Positions 57,452 to 64,000 of a DNA stretch of 64,000 nucleotides are shown here, in pieces; within the stretch, counting starts at the first letter, position 1, and each line of letters begins with the position of its first letter. The DNA comes from Rhizobium sp. GTDB lineage: Bacteria; Pseudomonadota; Gammaproteobacteria; Burkholderiales; Thiobacillaceae. The stretch covers positions 1 through 64,000 of the forward strand of contig JAIBEL010000073.1 of NCBI GenBank assembly GCA_019459285.1, given 5' to 3'. Made by a program: the position numbers and the translations under genes. Under the pieces are notes generated by a model. It had not been told where the DNA came from. It saw only the letters and a program-made list of their open reading frames with translations, and did no database searches.

Positions 57452-58243
57452 ATGACGCTGCCGTCTCCCCTGGTGGAAACCGCCGCGCGCGGACCAGGCG
57501 GCATGCGAATGGACTCGGTCCCGGAAGAAGTACCGGTCGCCTTGTCCTACAACGGTATCTCGCATGTCGTGATGCTGGCCAGTCCGACCGACCTGGAGGA
57601 CTTTGCCCTCGGATTCAGCCTGAGCGAGGGCATCCTGGCGGACCCCGGCGAGTTGTATGACCTGGATATGGAAATCGAAACCCGCGGCGTGGTCGTGCAG
57701 ATGCGAATTGCCGAAGCGCGGTTCGCCGAACTCAAGAACCGTCGCCGCGCGCTGGCCGGCCGTACGGGTTGCGGCTTGTGCGGCGTGGAAAGCCTGGATC
57801 AAGTGGCCCGCACCCTGGCGCCCTTGCCAGCCGGCCCCGCCATCGCGGCTGCGGCGCTGCATCGGGCGCTGGCCCAGCTGCAGCAGAAACAGCCGCTGCA
57901 TGCCAGCACCGGCGGCGTGCATGCGGCCGCGTGGGCCGACGCCACAGGCGATCTGCTGGCGGTGCGCGAGGATGTGGGCCGCCACAATGCGCTGGACAAG
58001 CTGATCGGCGCATTGGCGAAAGACCGGCGCGACCCTGCCGCCGGCTTCGCGCTGGTCACCAGCCGTGCCAGCTTCGAGATGGTGCAGAAAGCAGCCAGCG
58101 TCGGCATCCCCATTCTGGCGGCGGTCTCCGCGCCGACAGGCTACGCGATCCGGCTGGCCCAGGAAGTGGGGCTGGCCCTGGCGGGTTTCGTACGCCAGGG
58201 CCGTTACACCGTTTATTCAACTCCCGAACGAATCGAAACCTGA
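57452..58243 (+). CDS. fdhD: Formate dehydrogenase accessory sulfurtransferase FdhD
   Basis: A 263-residue FdhD/FdsC protein with the sulfur-transfer loop GRTGCGLCGVESL near residue 108 and TGGVHAAAWADATG near 152, followed by EDVGRHNALDKLIG near 172. It gives sulfur to the molybdenum cofactor of FdsA. The ATG at 57452 is preferred over an upstream GTG because the latter overlaps fdsA. Confidence 0.92.
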   Translation: MTLPSPLVETAARGPGGMRMDSVPEEVPVALSYNGISHVVMLASPTDLEDFALGFSLSEGILADPGELYDLDMEIETRGVVVQMRIAEARFAELKNRRRALAGRTGCGLCGVESLDQVARTLAPLPAGPAIAAAALHRALAQLQQKQPLHASTGGVHAAAWADATGDLLAVREDVGRHNALDKLIGALAKDRRDPAAGFALVTSRASFEMVQKAASVGIPILAAVSAPTGYAIRLAQEVGLALAGFVRQGRYTVYSTPERIET

Positions 58244-58250
58244 GCAGCAC

Positions 58251-58487
58251 ATGAATATTGAACACCTGATCCACATGGCCAATCAGATCGGCGCCTATTT
58301 CGAGGCCGAGCCCGATCGGGCGGTCGCAAGCGCGGGCGTTGCGGATCATCTGGCCCGCTTCTGGGAGAAGCGCATGCGCCAGAGTCTTTACGCCTACCTG
58401 GATTCGGCGCAGGACAGCACCCTGGCGCCCTTGGTCAGCGAAGCCCTGACCCGGCATCGCGAGCGGATACTGGGCAAACGCCAATGA
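58251..58487 (+). CDS. fdsD: Formate dehydrogenase delta subunit
   Basis: A 78-residue protein with the family pattern LIHMANQIGAYFEAEPDR near residue 6 and HLARFWEKRMR near residue 33. FdsD is needed for full activity or assembly of soluble formate dehydrogenases. It starts eight bases after fdhD. Confidence 0.9.
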   Translation: MNIEHLIHMANQIGAYFEAEPDRAVASAGVADHLARFWEKRMRQSLYAYLDSAQDSTLAPLVSEALTRHRERILGKRQ

Positions 58488-59041
58488 GCCGAGCCTTCGT
58501 CGCCTTGGGCGGGAATGTCGGCGGGCCCGCAACCCGCCTGCTTGCCGTCATGGGTGAATTCGATTCCCTGCCGCATACCCGCCTGTTGCGTGCGTCGTCG
58601 CTCTATCGGACGGCACCTGTGGGCTATGCCGACCAGCCCGACTTCATCAATGCGGCCGTCCTGCTGGAAACCGGACTACCGCCGGATGCCCTGATGGACG
58701 AATTGCTGGCGATGGAGACGCGCCATGGCCGTGTGCGTCACGTGCGCAACGGGCCGCGCACGCTGGATCTTGATTTGCTCCTGTACGATGGCCTGATCCT
58801 GAACGGTGATCCGGCGCTGATCGTGCCACATCCGCGCCTGCACCTGCGGTCTTTCGTCCTGGCGCCGCTGGTGGAAATCGAGCCCGAGTGCGTGCTGCCC
58901 CGGCATGGTCGGGCGGCTTCGATCCTCGAAAGAATGATGGACCGGGATGAGGTCCGCCGCATCGATTTCCCCGGATTGGACGATGGCCTGCAGGTCCTGC
59001 GCAGACTCGGCCAGGGATTGATGCCCCGCGCCTACGCCTGA
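58484..59041 (+). CDS. folK: 2-amino-4-hydroxy-6-hydroxymethyldihydropteridine diphosphokinase
   Basis: A 185-residue FolK with ALGGNVGGP near residue 6, the loop TAPVGYADQPDFINAAV near residue 43 and GPRTLDLDLLLYD near residue 88. It activates the pterin for joining to p-aminobenzoate or a related acceptor. Its start overlaps the fdsD stop. In this setting the product may feed tetrahydromethanopterin as well as folate. Confidence 0.92.
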   Translation: MSRAFVALGGNVGGPATRLLAVMGEFDSLPHTRLLRASSLYRTAPVGYADQPDFINAAVLLETGLPPDALMDELLAMETRHGRVRHVRNGPRTLDLDLLLYDGLILNGDPALIVPHPRLHLRSFVLAPLVEIEPECVLPRHGRAASILERMMDRDEVRRIDFPGLDDGLQVLRRLGQGLMPRAYA

Positions 59042-59083
59042 CCTGTTCGGCTGTCTGGCCCCGCCGGCCCAATGGGTACTGAC

Positions 59084-59956
59084 TTATGCGGAAAGCGGTG
59101 CAGTGCGCTCGATCAGCGCATAGGCGGAATGATTGTGGATCGATTCGAAATTCTCCGATTCGACCACGTAGGATTCGATGCGCGCATCCTCGTTCAGCGC
59201 GGTGGCCACATCGCGCACCAGGTCCTCCACGAATTTCGGATTCTCATAGGCCTTCTCGGTGACGAATTTCTCGTCCGGCCGCTTCAGTAGACCATAGAGT
59301 TGGCTGGAGGCATTCGCCTCGGCGATGTGGATCAGGTCTTCGATCCAGATGAAATCGTTCGTCTTGACGGTGATCGTGATATGCGAGCGCTGGTTGTGGG
59401 CGCCGTATTTCGAGATTCCCTTGGAACAGGGACACAGGCTGGTGCATGGCACCAGTATCCTGACAGTCTGGTGATACGCACCGTCCCGGATTTCTCCGAT
59501 GAACGTGACTTCGTAATCGAGCAGACTCTTGACGCCCGAGACCGGTGCGCGCTTGTTGACGAAGTAGGGAAAGCTCATCTCGATGTACCCGGAGCGAGCT
59601 TCCAGACGCTCGACCATCTGGCGAAGCATGCTTTCGAAAGATTCCACCGTGATTTCGCGATCCTGGCTGTTCAGGATCTCGATGAAGCGGGACATGTGCG
59701 TGCCCTTGAAGTGGTGGGGCAAATGCACGTACATGCCGAAGGTGGCGATGGTGTGCTGAGTGCCGCTGCTCTTATCCCGCACCCTGACCGGATGGCGGAT
59801 GGCCTTGATGCCGACCTTGTCGATGGCGATCCTGCGGGCATCCGGCGTGTTCTGGACATCGGGGATGGCTGCATCGGCAGGCCGGGCAGACTTGCGGCCA
59901 GGCAGGGTTGAAGGGCAGGGCAGGTCGGTTTCACAAACAGTGTCGCAGGCGGTCAT
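59084..59956 (-). CDS. folE2: GTP cyclohydrolase FolE2
   Basis: A 290-residue FolE2 (GTP cyclohydrolase IB) protein with [20 protein letters not shown] near residue 31, SLLDYEVTF near residue 137, the cysteine-rich [14 protein letters not shown] near residue 161, and a late [17 protein letters not shown] pattern. It makes dihydroneopterin triphosphate for pterin cofactors. The ATG at 59956 has AAGGA at good spacing on the minus strand; starts at 59974-59980 are possible. It is the second gene of a minus-strand pair with an SCO protein. Confidence 0.9.
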   Translation of the reverse strand: MTACDTVCETDLPCPSTLPGRKSARPADAAIPDVQNTPDARRIAIDKVGIKAIRHPVRVRDKSSGTQHTIATFGMYVHLPHHFKGTHMSRFIEILNSQDREITVESFESMLRQMVERLEARSGYIEMSFPYFVNKRAPVSGVKSLLDYEVTFIGEIRDGAYHQTVRILVPCTSLCPCSKGISKYGAHNQRSHITITVKTNDFIWIEDLIHIAEANASSQLYGLLKRPDEKFVTEKAYENPKFVEDLVRDVATALNEDARIESYVVESENFESIHNHSAYALIERTAPLSA

Positions 59957-59976
59957 GAGCGTCCTTGGTCTGTTCA

Positions 59977-60525
59977 TCAAGGCAGCAAGGCCGTGACGAG
60001 TTTCAGTACGTCCTGGGTGGGCGTGCCGTAAGGAATGATTCTCACGAGCTTGCCCTGGGTGTCGATGAGGAAGACGTTCACCGTATGGTCGACTGTATAG
60101 CTGGAGCCCGTCGGCACATAGCGGAAGTGCGCGCCATACTGGCCGGCCACCTTGTGCAATTCCTGCTCGCTGCCGGTCAGCGCCAGAATGTCCTTGTCAA
60201 AAAAACCCACATAGGGCTCCAGGACATCGGCGGTGTCCCGTTTCGGGTCGACACTGATAAAGATGGGTTGAACCAGGGGGCGCTTGTCGGCAGGCAGCAT
60301 GGCCAGCAATTGCTTGAATTGCAGCAGTTCTGTCGGGCACATGTCCGGGCAATAAGTGAAGCCGAAATACAGCAACACAGCCTTCCCCTTGAACGAGGAA
60401 AGCGAGACTTCCTTGTTTTGTGGCGTGCGCAGCGTGAAATCCCCGCCCAGCGTATGGGCCCCGGCCCAAGCTATGGACGTGCAGAACAGGAGCAGGAACA
60501 CGATGCCATAGCGCACAGATTTCAT
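59977..60525 (-). CDS. SCO1/SenC/PrrC-family protein, canonical
   Basis: A 182-residue exported SCO protein with a signal peptide (about 1-21, ending AWA), the copper-binding pair in [12 protein letters not shown] near residue 57 and the conserved histidine in [13 protein letters not shown] near residue 145. It probably helps assemble the copper centre of cytochrome oxidase or of another copper enzyme. It differs from the SCO protein of the mtoX operon, which has five residues between its cysteines. Confidence 0.9.
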   Translation of the reverse strand: MKSVRYGIVFLLLFCTSIAWAGAHTLGGDFTLRTPQNKEVSLSSFKGKAVLLYFGFTYCPDMCPTELLQFKQLLAMLPADKRPLVQPIFISVDPKRDTADVLEPYVGFFDKDILALTGSEQELHKVAGQYGAHFRYVPTGSSYTVDHTVNVFLIDTQGKLVRIIPYGTPTQDVLKLVTALLP

Positions 60526-60671
60526 ATTTCTCATTCCCTAATTTAAGTATCCAGTGCCCCGGGCTGCTGCATGAACCGTGCCATGTGGTCAGATGTCTTA
60601 TGGATCAGAGGGCAGATGATCCGCCCATTCGGTGCAGTATTGGAGAAAAGGGCTTGTGAACGTTCCAGTTT

Positions 60672-60688
60672 CGGTACAACCTGTACCG
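60672..60688. promoter_or_regulatory. Palindrome upstream of the sigma-54 activator gene
   Basis: CGGTACA-ACC-TGTACCG, a perfect 7-base dyad with a three-base spacer. It shares the ACA-N3-TGT core of the palindromes at 38472 and 52374, so it may be an autoregulatory site of the activator. Confidence 0.6.
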
Positions 60689-60793
60689 TATATCTCACGC
60701 GATCTGTATTTCGATAGGCAGTCATTTCATTGTGTCCCTGTTTTTTGGGGACAAATAACGGAATACAACGCACGATGGGCGCCTTTATAGTAT

Positions 60794-60809
60794 TGGTGCA
60801 GATATTGCT
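60794..60809 (+). promoter_or_regulatory. Possible sigma-54 promoter of the activator gene
   Basis: TGGTGCA-GATA-TTGCT has the required GG and GC with the right spacing but differs from the consensus at three of the inner -24 bases. It lies 27 bases before the start codon at 60836. Confidence 0.5.
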
Positions 60810-60835
60810 TCCATAGTCTCGGTAAGGATTTAGCG

Positions 60836-62806
60836 ATGGAAAGGCACGAAATCTTGGAACACGCCCGTATTGTGAATGCTGTGGTCGAGTCGCGCGGCGA
60901 CCTGGACGCGACGGAAGTCGGGCCGGCGATTGCCCAGTCATGGAATCGATGCGTGCGGGACTTCGGCCTGGATCCGGTTCGCGATGAGCCGGTGGTCGTG
61001 CTGAACAGCCGGGAACTCAAGGATAGACAGGAGCCTTTGGAGTCCTTGCGTACGATCGCGCAAGGCGAGATGGCCACGCTATACCAGCAACTGTCGGGAT
61101 CCGGTTTTTCGGTGTTGCTGACCGACCGGGAAGGCGTGGTACTGGATTATCTCGGCGACCCCTCGTTTTCCGAAGCTGCCAGGCAGTGCGGGATGATCGA
61201 AGGTGCGCTGTGGAGCGAGCAGTATCAGGGCACCAACGGCATGGGCACCTGTGCCATCGAGAAACGTCCCCTGCTGGTCCACCATCACGAGCATTTTCTG
61301 TCGCGCAATGTCGGACTGACCTGTTCGGCCGCCCCGATCTTCGATCATGAAGGCAGGCTGATGGCAGTCCTGGATGCCTCCAGCTTTTCCCATCTGGCAC
61401 AGCAGCACACCCTGGTCTTGGTGAACATGTCGGCACAGATGATCGAGAACCGCGCTTTCCTGTGCAATTTCCGCGATCATTACGCGTTGCGCTTCCACAG
61501 CCGGCCCGAATTCATCGGAACACTCTGGGAAGGCGCGCTGGCCTTGAATGAGGAAGGCTATATCCTGGCCGCCAACCGGAGTGCCCTGTTCCAGCTGGGT
61601 TACAAGAAGCATGCCGATCTGGCGGGACTTCAACTGCGTGACCTCTTCAATACGGGTATGGACGCCCTGCTCGGACGGAACAACCAGGGATGGCTCAACC
61701 CTGTCGCCCTCTATGAAGCCAAGCGTGGCAATCGTTTCTTCGGTCTCGTCCAGCCGCCCGAGGCCCGCAGTTCCGTCCTGTCCGGACGGGTGTCGCGGCA
61801 GAGCGTGCCCGAGAGCCCGCCCGCAGGCGAAGACAAGATCATCCGCCTGAGCGAACTCCAGTTCGGCGACCAGACCATGGAACATAATGTCCACTGTGCC
61901 AAGCGCGTGCTGGGCCGGGATATTCCCATTCTGCTGCTGGGCGAGACCGGGACGGGCAAGGAAGTGTTTGCCCAGGGTGTCCACCAGGAACAGGCCGGCG
62001 GCAAGCGTCCCTTCGTGGCGGTGAACTGCGCATCCATCCCGGAAACCCTGATCGAGAGCGAACTTTTCGGCTACAAGTCGGGGGCGTTTACCGGCGCCAA
62101 CCGTGAGGGTCGTCGCGGGAAAATTCTCCAGGCGAACGGTGGCACCCTGTTCCTGGATGAAATCGGCGACATGCCCGTGATGCTGCAGGCCCGTTTGCTG
62201 CGGGTACTGGAAGAACGCGAAGTGATCCCGCTGGGTGGCGAAACGCCTGTCAAGGTCGACATCAAGCTGATCAGTGCCACCCACCGCGACCTCAAGGAAC
62301 TGGTGGCGGAAGGGCGCTTTCGGGAAGATCTGTACTACCGCCTGCAGGGCATCACGCTGAACCTCCCGCCTTTGCGCGAACGAGGGGACAAGCGCGAACT
62401 CATCAACCATATCCTGGGCCTGGAATGCGGGGAAAAGGAACGGGTAGGGTTGAGCAAGGGTGCCTTACGGCAACTCGAATCATATGCCTGGCCCGGCAAC
62501 ATCCGACAGTTGCGCAATGTCCTGAGGACGGCGCTGGCGCTTTGCGATGGCCCTGAAATCACAATTTACGATCTGCCTGAAGAAATCTGCGCGCAAGCGC
62601 CCCGGTCGGAAGCCGATGACAGCGCTGGCAGCAGCAAGGAGACCCCGTTGTCCGCGCTGGAGATGGCGGAACGGGAAACTATTTTGCTGAACTTGGAGAA
62701 GAGCCGCTGGAACGTCACGCTCGCGGCCCGGAATCTGAAAATCAGCCGCAACACGCTGTATCGCAAGATGAACAACCTGAACATCCGCATCAACAAGGAG
62801 GAATGA
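60836..62806 (+). CDS. Sigma-54-dependent transcriptional activator, AcoR-like
   Basis: A 656-residue activator. Residues about 1-330 form the sensor part with a GAF-type domain (GTNGMGTCAIEKRPL near residue 130) and a PAS-like stretch (ALNEEGYILAANRSALFQLGY near 234). The AAA+ domain has GETGTGKE near residue 368, the sigma-54 contact motif SGAFTGANREG near residue 416 and GGTLFLDEIGDMP near residue 434. The C-terminal Fis-type helix-turn-helix is NVTLAARNLKISRNTLYRK near residue 627. Other sigma-54 activators of this layout respond to small metabolites such as acetoin or alcohols. It is the natural candidate regulator for the mtoX and fds promoters of this window. Confidence 0.93.
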   Translation: MERHEILEHARIVNAVVESRGDLDATEVGPAIAQSWNRCVRDFGLDPVRDEPVVVLNSRELKDRQEPLESLRTIAQGEMATLYQQLSGSGFSVLLTDREGVVLDYLGDPSFSEAARQCGMIEGALWSEQYQGTNGMGTCAIEKRPLLVHHHEHFLSRNVGLTCSAAPIFDHEGRLMAVLDASSFSHLAQQHTLVLVNMSAQMIENRAFLCNFRDHYALRFHSRPEFIGTLWEGALALNEEGYILAANRSALFQLGYKKHADLAGLQLRDLFNTGMDALLGRNNQGWLNPVALYEAKRGNRFFGLVQPPEARSSVLSGRVSRQSVPESPPAGEDKIIRLSELQFGDQTMEHNVHCAKRVLGRDIPILLLGETGTGKEVFAQGVHQEQAGGKRPFVAVNCASIPETLIESELFGYKSGAFTGANREGRRGKILQANGGTLFLDEIGDMPVMLQARLLRVLEEREVIPLGGETPVKVDIKLISATHRDLKELVAEGRFREDLYYRLQGITLNLPPLRERGDKRELINHILGLECGEKERVGLSKGALRQLESYAWPGNIRQLRNVLRTALALCDGPEITIYDLPEEICAQAPRSEADDSAGSSKETPLSALEMAERETILLNLEKSRWNVTLAARNLKISRNTLYRKMNNLNIRINKEE

Positions 62807-62810
62807 TTTG

Positions 62811-63305
62811 ATGCCGTCCCCGTTTGTCACCTGGGTTGAGCCTGCCGATCTGGGTTTCAATTCCGCTCACTTCATCACCTATGGCAATGTCTGTGAGAAT
62901 TTGCATGGCCATAACTTTCATACGCGCGTGACGGCGCATGGCGAGGATACGGGCGAAGGCTACGTCCTGGATTTTGTCGCATTGACCCGCCTGGCGCGGG
63001 AAATCTGTCAGGAATTGTCCGATCGCGTGATCCTGCCCGCCACCAGTCCTGTCGTCCGCCTGGCGGAGGAAGACGGACTGGTCAAGGTGGAAAGCTTCGG
63101 CAAGCGTTTCTGGATCGAGAAGGAAAGCTGCGCCATTCTGCAGATACCCAATGCCACGGCGGAGTTGATCGCCCGGCATATCGGCAACCGCCTGACCGAG
63201 GCGCTTCATCGGGAAAACCTGGCAGGAGGCGTCCATTTGCTGGAAGTCGGGGTGGAGGAGGCCGATCGCCAATGGGGGTTCTCCCGACACGTCTTCCCGC
63301 AATGA
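62811..63305 (+). CDS. 6-pyruvoyl-tetrahydropterin synthase-like protein
   Basis: A 164-residue protein with zinc-ligand motifs SAHFITYG near residue 18 and ENLHGHNFHTRV near residue 29, as in the PTPS/QueD family. Methylotrophs have such a gene among their tetrahydromethanopterin synthesis genes, and the next genes in the window support that reading. The ATG at 62811 has AAGGAGG at good spacing. Confidence 0.85.
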   Translation: MPSPFVTWVEPADLGFNSAHFITYGNVCENLHGHNFHTRVTAHGEDTGEGYVLDFVALTRLAREICQELSDRVILPATSPVVRLAEEDGLVKVESFGKRFWIEKESCAILQIPNATAELIARHIGNRLTEALHRENLAGGVHLLEVGVEEADRQWGFSRHVFPQ

Positions 63306-63321
63306 ACCCCGAGGCAAGGCC

Positions 63322-63879
63322 GTGCTAGTGCAAGAAACACCCCGCATCGCCTGGGGACTGACAGGTTCGGGACACTACCTTCGCGAAAGTCTGGAAATTA
63401 TCGAGACGCTTCCGGACGTCGACCTGTTCGTCACGCGAGCTGCAGCCGAGGTGCTCGGAATGTATGGCATTCCGCTCAAGAGCCTGCGCGAGAAAATGCG
63501 CGTCTTTCAGGACCACACGGCCAGCAGCGTGCCAGTAGGCTTTCTGTATAGCGGCCACTACCACACCCTGATCATCGGCCCGGCCACCTCCAACACCGTG
63601 GCCAAATGCGTGGCTGGAATCTCCGACACGCTGGTCACCAACCTTTACGCCCAGGCAGGCAAATGCCGCATTCCCAGCATCGTGTTTGCCTGCGACTGCG
63701 AGCCGACGGTGATCACCGAAGCGCCAGGCCAGACCGTCACGCTGTATCCCCGGCCCATCGATCTGGAAAACACAGAAAGGCTGAAGCGTTTCCCCTATAC
63801 CCAGGTGGTGGAAAACATCGAGGCACTGAAATCTGCCATTGACCAAAGAATGACATGTCTGAGCACATCCTCTTCCTGA
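63322..63879 (+). CDS. Flavoprotein, dihydromethanopterin reductase (DmrB/AfpA)-like
   Basis: A 185-residue FMN-binding flavoprotein of the decarboxylase-like fold with IAWGLTGSGHYLRE near residue 9, LIIGPATSNTVAKCV near residue 74 and GISDTLVTNLYAQAGK near residue 90. Related proteins reduce dihydromethanopterin. It starts with GTG at 63322 or 63328. It overlaps the next gene by 25 bases. Confidence 0.82.
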   Translation: MLVQETPRIAWGLTGSGHYLRESLEIIETLPDVDLFVTRAAAEVLGMYGIPLKSLREKMRVFQDHTASSVPVGFLYSGHYHTLIIGPATSNTVAKCVAGISDTLVTNLYAQAGKCRIPSIVFACDCEPTVITEAPGQTVTLYPRPIDLENTERLKRFPYTQVVENIEALKSAIDQRMTCLSTSSS

Positions 63880-64000
63880 CGGGCCGCCTGGCCGAGCTGC
63901 AGTTGAGACGTGTGCTCACGGATATGGGTGACGCGGGCTTTACCTGGGACGTGCAGGTGCCGGGTGTGCAGGTTGCGGCCTTGTTGACGGGCGATATGAT
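63855..64000 (+). CDS. Start of a dihydropteroate-synthase-related methanopterin gene (cut by the window)
   Basis: The first 48 residues (MSEHILFLTGRLAELQLRR at the start, then FTWDVQVPGVQVAALLTGDM) match the beginning of the DHPS-related proteins found in tetrahydromethanopterin clusters of methylotrophs. The rest lies outside the window. Confidence 0.75.
   Translation, partial: MSEHILFLTGRLAELQLRRVLTDMGDAGFTWDVQVPGVQVAALLTGDM

Noticed and set aside
54820-57504. An open frame of 894 codons on the minus strand
   Set aside because: It lies opposite fdsA over its whole length, has no family features and is explained by the GC-rich codon structure of fdsA.

Overview
The window reads as chromosomal DNA of a Gram-negative, probably betaproteobacterial methylotroph that lives on one-carbon organosulfur compounds. 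This is inferred from gene content and moderately high GC, not from a marker gene. It carries a methanethiol oxidase operon, a methanesulfonate-monooxygenase-like Rieske oxygenase, formaldehyde handling (Fae homologue, tetrahydromethanopterin/pterin genes), an NAD-linked molybdenum formate dehydrogenase and several sulfur-handling proteins. About 60 genes are called. No rRNA, tRNA or CRISPR array was recognised. The sequence starts with a run of 14 C.

Layout. 0.2-6.0 kb: a TonB-dependent uptake operon (BNR/sialidase-like protein, thioredoxin-like protein, receptor, TonB, ExbB, ExbD). 6.3-9.2 kb: OmpW-like porin, a Nif11-like small protein with a partner, and an atypical acyl-CoA-dehydrogenase-fold flavoprotein. 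9.2-12.3 kb: sensor kinase and FixJ-type regulator. 12.5-15.4 kb: AlkB/XylM-type membrane diiron monooxygenase, truncated globin, XylA-like reductase. 15.7-19.3 kb: DsbD, DsrE-like protein, unknown protein, TlpA. 19.9-21.8 kb: second FixL/FixJ-like pair. 22.0-22.5 kb: an IS3-type transposase remnant and a decayed copy of the dsbD promoter. 22.5-27.9 kb: ABC importer with two permeases, two ATPases and one binding protein, then an OsmC-like and a GcvH-like lipoyl protein. 28.5-31.3 kb: second OsmC-like protein, dihydrolipoamide dehydrogenase, second GcvH-like protein, rhodanese. 31.4-38.2 kb, minus strand: methanethiol oxidase, SCO and MauG-like maturation proteins, small unknown protein, Fae homologue, small Fe-S protein, then a flavocytochrome-c-type sulfide dehydrogenase flavoprotein and a Rieske protein. 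38.7-40.2 kb: CysB-type regulator and a DsrC/TusE-like protein without its C-terminal cysteine. 40.8-44.3 kb: four-component Rieske oxygenase. 44.4-49.7 kb: a second ABC importer of the same architecture. 50-52.2 kb: amidohydrolase-like protein, GNAT acetyltransferase, TauE/SafE exporter. 52.6-58.5 kb: formate dehydrogenase. 58.5-64 kb: folate/methanopterin genes, another SCO, and a sigma-54 activator.

How it fits together. Organosulfur compounds would be imported or attacked by the oxygenases. Methanethiol would go through MtoX to formaldehyde, sulfide and peroxide. Sulfide would go to the FccB-like protein and the lipoyl/rhodanese/DsrE proteins. Formaldehyde would go to Fae and tetrahydromethanopterin, then formate to the formate dehydrogenase, and sulfite out through TauE. 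Two regulatory networks can be read from the DNA. First, mtoX and the formate dehydrogenase operon share a near-identical palindrome about 141 bp upstream of matching sigma-54 promoters, and a sigma-54 activator is encoded in the window. Second, a box of the form ACGT-N6-ACGT recurs at about 118 or about 177-184 bp upstream of six gene starts and may be the target of the FixJ-type regulators.

The most novel-looking part is the paired lipoyl-carrier, lipoamide dehydrogenase, OsmC and rhodanese gene set attached to an ABC importer, with no glycine-cleavage or Hdr-like genes in view.
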